A DNA stretch of 56,425 nt from an uncultured Phocaeicola sp. (GCA_944321015.1 CALUJS010000017.1:1-56425), one strand, 5' to 3'. Counted from the stretch's first letter, positions 25,754 through 34,570 are shown. The notes: generated by a model not told the origin, from the sequence alone. Translations and numbers: made by a program.

Positions 25754-26965
25754 ATGATGAAACACAGAAACATACGAAATCTTTTGGTGGCGCTGGCGGC
25801 CGTGTTTGCCCTGGCGGGCTGTCGCGACGACATGCCGAGGATGCAGAATCCCCGGACGGATGTAAACATATCGAACTGGGCGGAGGCTTTCGAGTCCTTC
25901 TGGTCGGGCATGAACTACAATTACGTGTTCTGGAGCATCGACCCGACCGACTGGGATGCGGTCTACGAGAAATATAAGCCGAAGTTCGACGCCCTGGCCG
26001 GGGCGGAATTCGACGACCCGGAGGTCAACGACGAGGCTTTCGCGATGATTGAGGAGATGACGTCCGGTCTCATCGACGGCCATTACGCCGTTCAGTTCTA
26101 CATGCCGAACGAGGACTACACGTTCATTCCCGTGGACGAACGTCTCCGGCAGCGGGAGAATTACCACACGAGCGAGCTGTTCGAGGCCTGCTGGCGGGAA
26201 ACGGCCCTGGGCATGATTCGGGAGGGACGGCTGACGAACGGCCGGACGGCCGACATCGGGGGCGACTATCCCTTCACGGCGATGGCGTGTGTGCTCGACG
26301 GCGACATTGTCTATTTCAGGCTGAACCAGTTCGGCCTGCGCGAGCACCTTCATGACGAGACGAGCAAAGTCGAGCAGGTGCGCAGGCACTACGTGGAGCT
26401 GCTCAACGCGTGGCCCGACGTGCGCGGCGTGGTCGTCGACGTGCGCAGCAACAGCGGCGGCTATGTGGACGATCTGCCCTGGGTGCTGGGCTATTTCGTT
26501 GACGAGCCGCACGTGTTCATGTATCAGAGGGGGAAGAGCGGAATAGGCCGCCTCGACTACGGGCCTTGGATTCCGCAATATCTGCAGCCGATGGCTGTCG
26601 ACCGGAAGCTGGACGTCCCGATTGTCGTCCTGGCCGACATGCAATCGGTCAGCATGGCCGAAATGGCGGCGATGGCCGTCCTCTCGCTGCCCAACGGCTG
26701 CTTCGTCGGCGAGCGGACGAGCGGAATGCAGGGCACGCTGGCTGTCGACAACGAGGCTTTCGAGAGCGTCTACGCGGGCTACATCGAGAATAATGTCTAT
26801 ATGATTTACACGACCCAGGTCATGTCGTGCGACGTGAACGGCGACATCTACGAGGGGGTTGGCGTTCCGCCCACCATCGAGGCGCCGTTCGACGAGGCCG
26901 CATTCGCCCGGGGCGTCGACACGCAGCTCGAGCGGGCCGTGGAATACATCAGGACGGGACGGTGA
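25754..26965 (+). CDS. S41 family (C-terminal processing-like) peptidase lipoprotein
   Basis: The 403-residue protein has a lipoprotein signal (FALAGC). The S41 core is visible as VVVDVRSNSGGYVDDLPWVL, the nucleophile region VLADMQSVSMAEMAAMAV, and GERTSGMQG. No PDZ domain is evident. Such proteins cleave unknown periplasmic or extracellular substrates. It pairs with the OMP gene and is flanked by the two PepSY-like paralogues on the other strand. Confidence 0.85.
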   Translation: MMKHRNIRNLLVALAAVFALAGCRDDMPRMQNPRTDVNISNWAEAFESFWSGMNYNYVFWSIDPTDWDAVYEKYKPKFDALAGAEFDDPEVNDEAFAMIEEMTSGLIDGHYAVQFYMPNEDYTFIPVDERLRQRENYHTSELFEACWRETALGMIREGRLTNGRTADIGGDYPFTAMACVLDGDIVYFRLNQFGLREHLHDETSKVEQVRRHYVELLNAWPDVRGVVVDVRSNSGGYVDDLPWVLGYFVDEPHVFMYQRGKSGIGRLDYGPWIPQYLQPMAVDRKLDVPIVVLADMQSVSMAEMAAMAVLSLPNGCFVGERTSGMQGTLAVDNEAFESVYAGYIENNVYMIYTTQVMSCDVNGDIYEGVGVPPTIEAPFDEAAFARGVDTQLERAVEYIRTGR

Positions 26966-26975
26966 GCCGGGGCCG

Positions 26976-27425
26976 TCAGTCGCGGTCGAGGTCGGTCAGT
27001 CGCCCTTCGAGGTCGAACTCCAGTTCCCAGCGTCCGGAGAGTTTGACCTCGTAGCGGCGCTTCTCGTCGTCATACTCCAGCTTCCACACCTTCTGGTCGG
27101 GGTAGTTCTCGCCCACGTAGCGCAGGATGGCTTCGGGGATGGCCGACGCGGGCACCTCGGTGTATTTGCACTCGATTTCCGTCCAGCGTCCGTTGCCGTC
27201 GAACTCCACCTTGTTGCCGTTGGTGAAGATGACCTCGTAGGAGCGTCCGAAGAAGTCTTTTTCCATTTTGGCCAAAGCCACTTTCACGCCGTTGAAGTGG
27301 CGTGCGATGAACGTCTGTGCCGTCTGCGGCATCTGGTCGATGCGCACGGGGCGGTCGTCGTCGTCCGCGCCCCTGACGTTGAGCGCTGCTGTCAGACAGA
27401 GCAGGCAGATGATGGTCTTTTTCAT
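26976..27425 (-). CDS. PepSY-like (DUF2874) periplasmic protein, paralogue 2
   Basis: The 149-residue protein has a signal peptide (ICLLCLTAALNVRGA) and the same two PepSY-like repeats as paralogue 1 (MPQTAQTFIARHF ... YEVIFTNGNKVEFDG; ECKYTEVPASAIPEAI ... YEVKLSGRWELEFDLEG). The start at 27425 is chosen because an upstream extension lacks a signal peptide. The gene converges on the S41 gene (10 bp apart). Confidence 0.85.
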   Translation of the reverse strand: MKKTIICLLCLTAALNVRGADDDDRPVRIDQMPQTAQTFIARHFNGVKVALAKMEKDFFGRSYEVIFTNGNKVEFDGNGRWTEIECKYTEVPASAIPEAILRYVGENYPDQKVWKLEYDDEKRRYEVKLSGRWELEFDLEGRLTDLDRD

Positions 27426-27476
27426 AATCGTCATGGTCGGTGTTGCGTAAGTTTCACGTTGCAAAGGTCGCGCCCG

Positions 27477-27495
27477 AATCTGAAAACAATCTGAA
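27477..27495 (-). promoter_or_regulatory. Twin AATCTGAA operator upstream of PepSY paralogue 2
   Basis: The two boxes (27477-27484 and 27488-27495) are again 11 bp apart, and the flanks CGCCCGAATCTGAAAACAAT and the GTTGCAAAG core are shared with paralogue 1. A single further AATCTGAA lies near 27567. Confidence 0.65.
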
Positions 27496-27625
27496 TTGCG
27501 CGGATTTTATTTATCCGTGCCGACATGCACATATACATGCGTTAATGCAGGGACGCGTAAGCCATTGTGAATCTGAACATCCGCACCCGTGAATTTCATT
27601 TTGTGAACGCATTTGCCCGATTTCG

Positions 27626-27657
27626 TTTGCACGGTTTCGGCCGATGACCTATCTTTG
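27626..27657 (+). promoter_or_regulatory. Promoter of the HU-like gene
   Basis: TTTG (27626-27629), 20 bp, TATCTTTG (27650-27657). The leader is about 100 nt. The rest of 27426-27762 holds the PepSY operator and a degenerate GCGGAT/ATCCGT hairpin (27499-27522); no gene is seen. Confidence 0.75.
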
Positions 27658-27762
27658 CAATGTGATTCGACGACGGACGGCGCGCCCGGAACCGGACGGA
27701 ACGGAGAGTCGCGAAACGTGAACGAAAAACCAATGTCTAACTAATCAATTATTTCAACAACT

Positions 27763-28248
27763 ATGACTGTATTGTACAAATCTTACCAATCGACCCGTGC
27801 CAACAAGGCACAACAGAAGCTCTATCATCCCCGCGTGGTGTTGGTGGGCAACGTCGGAACCGACCAGATAGCCCGCGAGATAGCGGCCTACTCGTCGCTC
27901 AGCTCGGGTGACGTGAAGAACGTCATCGACAACCTGGTGACCGTCATGACGCAACACCTGCAAGCCTCCCAGAGCGTCACCCTGGAGGGTCTCGGCTCCT
28001 TCCGCCTCACGATGAACTCGGCCGGGCGCGGAGTGGCCACAGCCGAAGAGGTCAACGCCGCCCAGGCCAAGCTGATGGTGCGCTTCCTGCCCGCCACGCG
28101 CCAGAACCCCGACGGCACCACGGCCACCCGCTCGCTCGTGACCGGGGCCAAGTGTAAGCGCTTCGACCGCGCCGACGACGGCTCGCTGCCCGAAGAGCCG
28201 CTTGAACCCGATGCGGGCGACGACTCGGGCGAGGACGGCGGATTGTAA
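27763..28248 (+). CDS. HU family DNA-binding protein (HU-like, long form)
   Basis: The 161-residue protein has an HU/IHF-like fold of the Bacteroidetes-specific type (VGTDQIAREIAAYSSLSSGD, NLVTVMTQHLQASQSVTLEG, LGSFRLTM) followed by a basic segment and an acidic, disordered C-terminal tail (LEPDAGDDSGEDGG). It probably binds and bends DNA. A smalltalk gene lies 162 bp downstream, a common Bacteroidales pairing. Confidence 0.88.
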   Translation: MTVLYKSYQSTRANKAQQKLYHPRVVLVGNVGTDQIAREIAAYSSLSSGDVKNVIDNLVTVMTQHLQASQSVTLEGLGSFRLTMNSAGRGVATAEEVNAAQAKLMVRFLPATRQNPDGTTATRSLVTGAKCKRFDRADDGSLPEEPLEPDAGDDSGEDGGL

Positions 28249-28410
28249 GCCGGACCGCAAGGCGGGGAGAGGGGTGTGCCGAAACCTGATTTTTCAGACG
28301 CGGAATTCTAAGACCTGCGCAAGAAATATTGTTCCGGCAAACCCTCTTCTCCCCCCGAACGGGGATTGCCCCGCGACTGATTATTGAATTGTTAACCTAA
28401 ACCAATGCCA

Positions 28411-28512
28411 ATGAATGAGAAAAAACGAAACATCTGGAGCACTGTCCTGAAGGTGGTGATTGCGGTGGCCACGGCCATTGCGGGTGCACTGGGCATCAAC
28501 TCGTGCATCTGA
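28411..28512 (+). CDS. Smalltalk protein (33-residue small membrane protein)
   Basis: The frame encodes MNEKKRNIWSTVLKVVIAVA, then TAIAGALGINSCI. It has a charged start, one hydrophobic span and the typical SC- ending. Length, composition and position after an HU gene match the small Bacteroidales family named smalltalk, whose function is unknown. An ATG at 28405 would add two residues. A hairpin (28535-28565) follows and may terminate the transcript. Confidence 0.75.
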   Translation: MNEKKRNIWSTVLKVVIAVATAIAGALGINSCI

Positions 28513-28731
28513 CCTTCGCCTTCGTTTCCACCAGCCGCCGGGTTGCGATTGTCCGCATCCGGCGGCCTTGTGTGTTTTCGATGTGAAAACTACGCGCTCT
28601 TTGACATGATTACCATCAACCCGGACACGCCGGGAGGCGTCTCTTCCCGAGGGAAACCGGTGGGGATTAAAATTCTGTAATAAAGGTAGTTTATTCGGTG
28701 ATTTGTTTACGCCGCGTCGGCATTTTCTTCT

Positions 28732-28739
28732 TAACTTTG
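28732..28739 (+). promoter_or_regulatory. -7 box of the redox/Tat operon
   Basis: TAACTTTG lies 35 bp before the ATG at 28775. The rest of 28513-28774 has only the CCGCCGG/CCGGCGG hairpin and no gene. Confidence 0.55.
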
Positions 28740-28774
28740 CCCTCGTGGAAAACACCCTAACACCTGTTCTTTTT

Positions 28775-30343
28775 ATGTTACGTAAAATCAGACTGACGCT
28801 GGCCGTCATCTTCTTCGCCTGCATCACGCTACTCTTCCTCGACTTCACGGGGACGGTGCACGTTTGGTTGGGCTGGATGGCACGCATCCAGTTCCTGCCC
28901 GCCGTGCTGGCGCTGAATGTGGGAGTCATCGTGTTTCTTGTCGCCTTGACCCTGGTCTTCGGGCGCGTATATTGTTCGGTCATTTGTCCGCTGGGCGTGA
29001 TGCAGGACGTCATTGCCCGGCTGGGCGGACGCTCGAAAAAGCGTCGTTACCGCTTCGGCTATTCGCCAGAAAAGCGTTGGTTGCGCTGGGGCGTGCTGGC
29101 GCTCTTCGTCATTGCGCTCGTGGCGGGCATCGGCTCGCTGGCGGCTCTGCTCGCCCCCTACAGCTCCTACGGACGCATCGCGCAGAATCTGTTCGCCCCG
29201 CTCTACGGATGGGGAAACAACCTGCTGGCCTACGCGGCCGAGCGCGTCGACAGCTATGCTTTCTATGAGACCTCGGTGTGGATGAAGAGTCTGCCGACCT
29301 TCCTCATCGCCGTGGTCACTTTCGTGGTCATCGCCGTGCTGGCCTGGCGCGGCGGACGCACCTACTGCAACACCATCTGTCCCGTGGGCACGGTGTTGGG
29401 CTTCGTGGCCCGCTGGTCGTGGTTCAAGCCCGTCATCGACACGGACAAGTGTGTGGAGTGCAACCTCTGCTCCCGCCGCTGTAAGGCTTCGTGCATCGAC
29501 GTGAAAAACCACCGCATCGACTACAGCCGCTGCGTGGCCTGTATGGACTGCGTGGACGAGTGCAGGCATGGGGCCATCAGCTATCAACACAAGCCCGGCA
29601 GCCCCTCCCAAACCCCAAGCCCCTCCCAAACCCTCCCCCGAAGGGAGGGCTTAAAGGGCGCCGCCAAGTCTGAAAGCTCCCCCTCGGGGGGAGTTGAGGG
29701 GGCTGTAAGTGAGGGGACCTCCCGCCGCACGTTCCTTACCGCCACGGGCCTGGCGCTCACGGCTGCCACGCTGCGGGCGCAGGAGATGAAGGTGGACGGC
29801 GGACTGGCTGCCATCGCCGACAAGAAGGTGCCCCGTCGCGGAACGCCCATCGTGCCTCCGGGCGCGCTAAGCGCTAGCCATTTTGCCCAACACTGCACGG
29901 CCTGCCAGCTCTGCGTGTCGGTGTGCCCCAACGAAGTGTTGCGCCCGTCGACCGACCTGATGAGGCTGATGCAGCCCGAGATGAGCTACGAGCGCGGCTA
30001 TTGCCGTCCGGAGTGCGTGAAGTGCTCCGAGGTGTGTCCTGCGGGAGCCATCCGCCCCATCACCACCGCCGACAAGAGCGCCACCCAGATAGGCCATGCG
30101 GTGTGGATAAGGCAGAACTGCGTGCCCCTGACCGACGGCGTGGAATGCGGCAACTGCGCGCGCCACTGTCCCACGGAGGCCATCACGATGGTTCCCTCGG
30201 ATGCCGCCAATCCCGGTTCGCCGAAGATTCCGGTGGTCGACACCGAGCGGTGCATCGGATGCGGCTCGTGTGAGAATCTCTGTCCCGCACGTCCGTTCAG
30301 CGCCATCTATGTGGAAGGCCACGAACGACACAGAATGATATGA
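28775..30343 (+). CDS. Membrane polyferredoxin (NapH/CcoG-like) fused to a second ferredoxin module through a Tat-like segment
   Basis: The 522-residue protein starts with NapH-type membrane helices and CxxxCP motifs (CSVICPLG, C67/C71; CNTICPVG, C198/C202). Two 4Fe-4S motifs follow (CVECNLCSRRC; CVACMDCVDEC). A linker (about residues 275-314) is made of translated palindromic repeats. An internal SRRTFLTATGLALTAATLRA segment (RR at 317-318) precedes four more 4Fe-4S motifs (CTACQLCVSVCP, CVKCSEVCP, CGNCARHCP, CIGCGSCENLCP). It likely moves electrons between membrane donors and periplasmic acceptors. It leads the operon ending in tatAC. Confidence 0.85.
   Translation: MLRKIRLTLAVIFFACITLLFLDFTGTVHVWLGWMARIQFLPAVLALNVGVIVFLVALTLVFGRVYCSVICPLGVMQDVIARLGGRSKKRRYRFGYSPEKRWLRWGVLALFVIALVAGIGSLAALLAPYSSYGRIAQNLFAPLYGWGNNLLAYAAERVDSYAFYETSVWMKSLPTFLIAVVTFVVIAVLAWRGGRTYCNTICPVGTVLGFVARWSWFKPVIDTDKCVECNLCSRRCKASCIDVKNHRIDYSRCVACMDCVDECRHGAISYQHKPGSPSQTPSPSQTLPRREGLKGAAKSESSPSGGVEGAVSEGTSRRTFLTATGLALTAATLRAQEMKVDGGLAAIADKKVPRRGTPIVPPGALSASHFAQHCTACQLCVSVCPNEVLRPSTDLMRLMQPEMSYERGYCRPECVKCSEVCPAGAIRPITTADKSATQIGHAVWIRQNCVPLTDGVECGNCARHCPTEAITMVPSDAANPGSPKIPVVDTERCIGCGSCENLCPARPFSAIYVEGHERHRMI
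29598..29716. repeat. Two palindromic REP-like repeats inside a coding region
   Basis: The first hairpin pairs AAGCCCCTCCC with GGGAGGGCTT; the second pairs AGCTCCCCCTC with GAGGGGGCT. Such sequences are common between genes in Bacteroidetes. Here they are translated in frame as a Pro/Ser/Gly-rich linker and cause no stop. Confidence 0.75.
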
Positions 30344-30362
30344 CAATTAGCAATTAACGACT

Positions 30363-31748
30363 ATGGACACGAACAACAAAGACATATCGCGCCGCGACTT
30401 CCTCAAAATCGTAGGCATCAGCACGGCAGCTTCAACCGCGGTCCTGGCCGGATGCGGTCCGAAGGGCGACACCTCATCGGGCAGCGCGGCGCAGGGCGAA
30501 ATACCCACCGACAAAATGACCATGCGCGTCAATCCGAAGACGGGCGAGAAAGTTTCCCTGCTGGGCTACGGCTGCATGCGCTGGCCCACGCTGGAAGCCC
30601 CCGAAAAGGGAGGCAACGTCATCGACCAGGATGCCGTCAACCGGCTTATCGACTATGCCATGGCCCACGGAGTGAACTACTACGACACGTCGCCCGTCTA
30701 CGTGCAGGGCTGGTCGGAACGCTCCACGGGCATCGCCCTCAAGCGCCATCCGCGCGACAAGTTCTTCATTGCCACCAAGCTGTCGAACTTTTCCAACTAC
30801 ACACGCGAAAACTCCATCGCCATGTACGAACGCTCGTTCAAGGAGCTTCAGGTGGACTACATCGACTACTACCTGCTCCACTCCGTGGGCAACGGCGGCA
30901 GCGACACGTTCCGCGCGCGCTACATCGACAACGGCATGATAGACTTCCTCATGAAGGAACGCGAGGCGGGACGCATCCGCAACCTGGGATTCTCCTACCA
31001 CGGCAGCCGCGAGACCTTCGACGAAGTGCTGGCCCTGCACGACAAGGTCCACTGGGACTTCGTGCAAATCCAGCTCAACTACCTGGACTGGCGCTACGGC
31101 GCTTCCAAAAAGAACGTCAACGCCGACTACCTCTATGCCGAGCTGGAGAAACGCCACATCCCCGCCATCATCATGGAGCCTCTGCTGGGCGGACGCCTCT
31201 CGAAGGTGCCCGAACATATCGTGACCCGCCTCAAGAGCCGTGCGCCCGAAGCCAGCGTGGCCTCGTGGGCATTCCGCTTTGCGGGCACCTTCCCCGGAGT
31301 GCTCACCGTGCTGAGCGGCATGACCTACATGGAGCATCTGCAGGACAACCTGCGAACCTACTCGCCGCTGGTGCCCGTCACCCGTGAGGAATTCGACTTC
31401 CTGCAGGAGACGGCCGACCTGATGAAGCAGTATCCCACCATCCCGTGCAACGACTGCCAGTACTGCATGCCCTGCCCCTACGGCATCGACATCCCCGGCA
31501 TCCTGCTCCACTACAATAAGTGCGTCAACGAGGGCAACCTGCCCACCACCTCGGCCACGGCCGACTACCGGCGGGCGCGACGGGCCTTCCTCGTGGGCTA
31601 TGACCGCAGCGTGCCCCGTCTGCGTCAGGCCAGCCACTGCATCGGATGCCGCCAGTGCGTGGAACATTGTCCGCAGGCCATCGACATCCCCGAGGAGCTG
31701 CACCGCATAGACCGCTACGTGGAACAACTCAAGCAGGAAACGCTATGA
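30363..31748 (+). CDS. Aldo/keto reductase with Tat signal and C-terminal 4Fe-4S domain
   Basis: The 461-residue protein begins with a twin-arginine motif (SRRDFLK, RR at 10-11) and a possible lipobox (LAGC, Cys31), so it is probably exported folded and may be lipidated. The AKR barrel has YDTSPVY, ATKLSN and DYYLLHSV (Asp/Tyr/Lys/His region). The C-terminus has CNDCQYCMPCPYGIDIP and CIGCRQCVEHCP clusters. The neighbouring TatA/TatC and polyferredoxin suggest its export route and electron partner. The substrate is unknown. The stop overlaps the next start (ATGA). Confidence 0.88.
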   Translation: MDTNNKDISRRDFLKIVGISTAASTAVLAGCGPKGDTSSGSAAQGEIPTDKMTMRVNPKTGEKVSLLGYGCMRWPTLEAPEKGGNVIDQDAVNRLIDYAMAHGVNYYDTSPVYVQGWSERSTGIALKRHPRDKFFIATKLSNFSNYTRENSIAMYERSFKELQVDYIDYYLLHSVGNGGSDTFRARYIDNGMIDFLMKEREAGRIRNLGFSYHGSRETFDEVLALHDKVHWDFVQIQLNYLDWRYGASKKNVNADYLYAELEKRHIPAIIMEPLLGGRLSKVPEHIVTRLKSRAPEASVASWAFRFAGTFPGVLTVLSGMTYMEHLQDNLRTYSPLVPVTREEFDFLQETADLMKQYPTIPCNDCQYCMPCPYGIDIPGILLHYNKCVNEGNLPTTSATADYRRARRAFLVGYDRSVPRLRQASHCIGCRQCVEHCPQAIDIPEELHRIDRYVEQLKQETL

Positions 31749-32170
31749 CCTCCATGGACGAACTGGTACGCACCCTGCACGAAGGCGGATTCACCTTGGT
31801 GATGGCCAATGGCGACGACATCCGCACGTTCCGCCGCCGCGGCGTGGCCGACCTCGTCGGCCTGCTCGACGACGACCCCGCCTTCCTGCGCGGTGCCCTC
31901 GCGGCCGACAAGGTGGTGGGCAAAGGCGCCGCCGCCCTGATGGCCAAAGGGGGCATCCGTGCCCTCCACACCGACGTGTTGAGCCGTCCGGCCCTGGAGC
32001 TGCTCCGGAGCGAGGGCATCTCTGCGGAATGCGACCGTCTCGTGCCCCACATCGTCAACCGTGCGGGCACCGGATGGTGCCCCGTGGAGCGTCTCTGCCA
32101 CGGGCTGACGTCGGTCGACGAGATGGTAGCGGCCATCCGCGTTTTCGTAAACGACATGAAACAACAATAA
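31745..32170 (+). CDS. DUF1893 domain protein
   Basis: The 141-residue protein (VRTLHEGGFTLVMANGDDIR; GKGAAALMAKGGIRALHTDV) matches DUF1893, a small cytidine-deaminase-fold-like family often found beside iron-sulfur or membrane redox genes. It lacks obvious catalytic zinc ligands. Its start overlaps the AKR stop by 4 bp. The function is unknown. Confidence 0.85.
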   Translation: MTSMDELVRTLHEGGFTLVMANGDDIRTFRRRGVADLVGLLDDDPAFLRGALAADKVVGKGAAALMAKGGIRALHTDVLSRPALELLRSEGISAECDRLVPHIVNRAGTGWCPVERLCHGLTSVDEMVAAIRVFVNDMKQQ

Positions 32171-32189
32171 CCCAAAAAATCATACATCA

Positions 32190-32705
32190 ATGGCAATCAC
32201 ATCAACCACCCGACTCTACTCGCTGCCCTATGGCAGCCTCAAGACCTATCGCACGGCCCTGCTCTTCGTGGCGGGCAACATCGTGCTGCCACAGCTCTTC
32301 CATCTCATCCCCCAGGGAGGCGTCACGTGGCTTCCCATCTACTTCTTCACCCTCATCGGCGCCTACAAATATGGCTGGCGCGTGGGCCTGCTCACGGCGG
32401 TTCTCTCGCCGCTGGTCAACAGCTTCCTTTTCGGAATGCCCGCCGCGGCCTCGCTGCCTGCCATCCTGCTGAAATCGTGCCTGCTGGCCGCTTTTGCCGG
32501 ATGGACTGCCCGTCGCACGGGCAAGGTGACGCTCGCGCTGATGCTCGGCGTGGTGCTGGCCTATCAGGCCGTCGGCACGCTGGGCGAATGGGCCATGAAG
32601 GGCGATTTCTATCTGGCCGCGCAGGACTTCCGCATCGGCATCCCCGGCATGTTGTTGCAGATTGCGGGCGGCTATCTCGTTGTGAAATACTTAATCCGTA
32701 AATGA
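32190..32705 (+). CDS. Small membrane protein, probable ECF transporter S component
   Basis: The 171-residue protein has about five or six hydrophobic segments and a positively charged N-terminus ([20 protein letters not shown]). Size and profile ([33 protein letters not shown]) resemble ECF S components, which bind vitamins or metals for an energy-coupling module. No EcfA/T genes are near, so the assignment is tentative. Confidence 0.6.
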   Translation: MAITSTTRLYSLPYGSLKTYRTALLFVAGNIVLPQLFHLIPQGGVTWLPIYFFTLIGAYKYGWRVGLLTAVLSPLVNSFLFGMPAAASLPAILLKSCLLAAFAGWTARRTGKVTLALMLGVVLAYQAVGTLGEWAMKGDFYLAAQDFRIGIPGMLLQIAGGYLVVKYLIRK

Positions 32706-32706
32706 T

Positions 32707-32910
32707 ATGTTTGGCATAGGAACTCCCGAACTGATATTCATCATCCTCATCGTGTTGCTGCTTTTCGGCGGCAAGAAGATTCCCGAACTGATGAAGGGGC
32801 TGGGCAAAGGCGTGCGCAGCTTCAAGGACGGCATGAACGGCCTGGATGCCGATGCCGACAAGAAGGCGGAACCTTCTCGCGACAGCAAGAAAGACGATGA
32901 CAAAGCTTGA
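32707..32910 (+). CDS. tatA: Sec-independent protein translocase TatA
   Basis: The 67-residue protein has the short N-terminal helix ([18 protein letters not shown]), the [16 protein letters not shown] amphipathic helix and a charged tail, as in TatA/E. It starts 1 bp after the previous gene and overlaps tatC by 14 bp. No separate TatB is present in the operon. Confidence 0.93.
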   Translation: MFGIGTPELIFIILIVLLLFGGKKIPELMKGLGKGVRSFKDGMNGLDADADKKAEPSRDSKKDDDKA

Positions 32911-33676
32911 GCCCGGAGGCGAAATGACGTTCTGGGACCATCTGGACGTGCTGCGCGGCACGCTCATCAGGATGGCCGTGGCCGTCGTGGGATGCGCCGT
33001 GGCGGCATTCTTCTTCAAGGACGAGCTGTTTGCCGTCATCCTCGCGCCCAAGGACGACACGTTCCCCGTCTACCGCCTGTTCGCTCAGGTGGAGTCGTGG
33101 CTTTCGCTCCCTTCCGACGCGGGCTTCTCGGTCAGTCTCATCAACACGGGGCTGGCCGAGCAGTTCAAGATTCACGTCAAGGCGTCGCTCTACGTCGGCC
33201 TGCTGGCCGCCTCGCCCTACTGCATCTATGAGCTGTTCCGCTTCGTCGCGCCGGGGCTGTATGCCGACGAGCGGAGGTATTCCGTGCGCGCCGTTCTGGC
33301 GGGCTACGCAATGTTCATGCTGGGCGTGGCGTTGTGTTATTTTCTGATATTTCCCCTCACGTTCCGTTTTCTGGGCACTTACCAGGTGAGCGCCGAGGTG
33401 GCCAACCTGATTACCCTGCGGTCCTACATGGACACGCTGCTGGTGATGTGCTTCCTGATGGGGGTGCTCTTCGAGCTGCCCGTCCTGTGCTGGGTGCTCG
33501 GCCGCCTGGGCATTCTTTCGGGCGCGTTCATGCGCCGCTATCGCAAACATGCGGTGGTGGTCATTCTGATTGTGGCGGCCGTCATCACGCCCACGAGCGA
33601 CGTGTTCACGCTGTGCATCGTGGCGTTGCCCATCTGCCTGCTCTATGAGGTGAGCATCCGCGTGGTGCGCCGCTGA
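32897..33676 (+). CDS. tatC: Sec-independent protein translocase TatC
   Basis: The 259-residue, six-helix protein has the TatC start ([22 protein letters not shown]-type), the periplasmic [15 protein letters not shown] loop and the [10 protein letters not shown] segment before the last helices. TatC reads twin-arginine signals. The ATG at 32897 is chosen over an upstream in-frame ATG because it gives the family N-terminus. It ends the redox operon. Confidence 0.93.
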   Translation: MTKLEPGGEMTFWDHLDVLRGTLIRMAVAVVGCAVAAFFFKDELFAVILAPKDDTFPVYRLFAQVESWLSLPSDAGFSVSLINTGLAEQFKIHVKASLYVGLLAASPYCIYELFRFVAPGLYADERRYSVRAVLAGYAMFMLGVALCYFLIFPLTFRFLGTYQVSAEVANLITLRSYMDTLLVMCFLMGVLFELPVLCWVLGRLGILSGAFMRRYRKHAVVVILIVAAVITPTSDVFTLCIVALPICLLYEVSIRVVRR

Positions 33677-33861
33677 AAGAGACAAAAAAAGACAGGAAGG
33701 CGCCCGGCGGATTGTGAGTAACTCTAAGTATAACAATTGTATAACAGCAAATTATGTCCGGAGCCTCCCTGTCGGGACTGAAGTAGCAAGCTGTCACAGC
33801 TTCTCCTTCATGGAATATGGTATGCAAATTTCATAGGGCAAAAATAGGCTTTTCATTCCGG

Positions 33862-33928
33862 ATATGCAAGCGTTCGGTCCGGAATATCTCCGCCCGTGTG
33901 CGGGAATATGGGCGCGTGCGTGCGCCGA
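33862..33928. repeat. 22-bp phased ATAT array, copy 4
   Basis: ATAT starts at 33862, 33884 and 33906, exactly 22 bp apart. ATATCTCCGCCCG at 33884 is identical to the unit at 45932. It is just upstream of the Nudix promoter. The rest of 33677-34001 holds an imperfect GACAGGAAGGC/GCCTCCCTGTC dyad (about 33691-33776) and no gene. Confidence 0.75.
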
Positions 33929-34001
33929 CAAGCGCCTTTCGCGCCGGAAGAAATCTTTCCGCCGCCGTGGCAATCAATCTCTTGTTAATGAAAAAAAATT
34001 G

Positions 34002-34009
34002 TATCTTTG
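34002..34009 (+). promoter_or_regulatory. -7 box of the Nudix-TPR-barrel operon
   Basis: TATCTTTG lies 12 bp before the Nudix ATG; a TTG (33982-33984) is 17 bp upstream, a little short. The leader is very short. Confidence 0.6.
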
Positions 34010-34021
34010 CCCATCAACATC

Positions 34022-34570
34022 ATGAAACCGATGAACGCACATCCGTTAGACCAGTTCCGATATTGTCCGAAATGCGGTTCGCCGCGCTTCGGGGTGCGCA
34101 ATGCCAAGGCCAAGCACTGCGCCGACTGTGGTTTTACCTATTATTTCAACTCGAGCGCCGCCACGGTGGCCTTCATCCTCAACGGGCGCGGCGAGCTGCT
34201 GGTGTGCCGTCGGGGCAAGGAACCCGCCCGGGGAACGCTCGACCTGCCCGGAGGCTTCATCGACATGGACGAGACGGGCGAGGAGGGCGTGGCCCGCGAG
34301 GTGCGCGAGGAAACGGGCCTCACGGTGGCGCGCGCCGAATACCTCTTCTCGCTGCCCAACCGCTATCCGTACTCCGGATTCACCGTCCACACGCTCGACA
34401 TGTTCTTCCGCTGCACGGTGGAGGATGACTCCCGCCTCCGGGCCGACGACGACGTGGCCGAGAGCTTCTGGATGGCCCCGGCCGACATCCGCGTCGCCGA
34501 CTTCGGGCTGGAATCCGTCCGACGCGGCGTGGGCATCTTCCTGAACAATCTACAAACTCCAACGATATGA
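34022..34570 (+). CDS. Nudix hydrolase with N-terminal zinc ribbon
   Basis: The 182-residue protein has a CPKCGSPRF ... CADCGFTYYF ribbon, then a Nudix box GGFIDMDETGEEGVAREVRE followed by ETGL, complete for GX5EX7REUXEEXGU. Zinc-ribbon Nudix proteins include NADH pyrophosphatases and others; the substrate is not assignable. Its stop overlaps the TPR start (ATGA). Confidence 0.88.
   Translation: MKPMNAHPLDQFRYCPKCGSPRFGVRNAKAKHCADCGFTYYFNSSAATVAFILNGRGELLVCRRGKEPARGTLDLPGGFIDMDETGEEGVAREVREETGLTVARAEYLFSLPNRYPYSGFTVHTLDMFFRCTVEDDSRLRADDDVAESFWMAPADIRVADFGLESVRRGVGIFLNNLQTPTI

Noticed and set aside
22616..28512. A prophage spanning the S24 repressor to HU/smalltalk
   Set aside because: No integrase, portal, terminase, capsid or lysis genes are present, and envelope genes interrupt the stretch.
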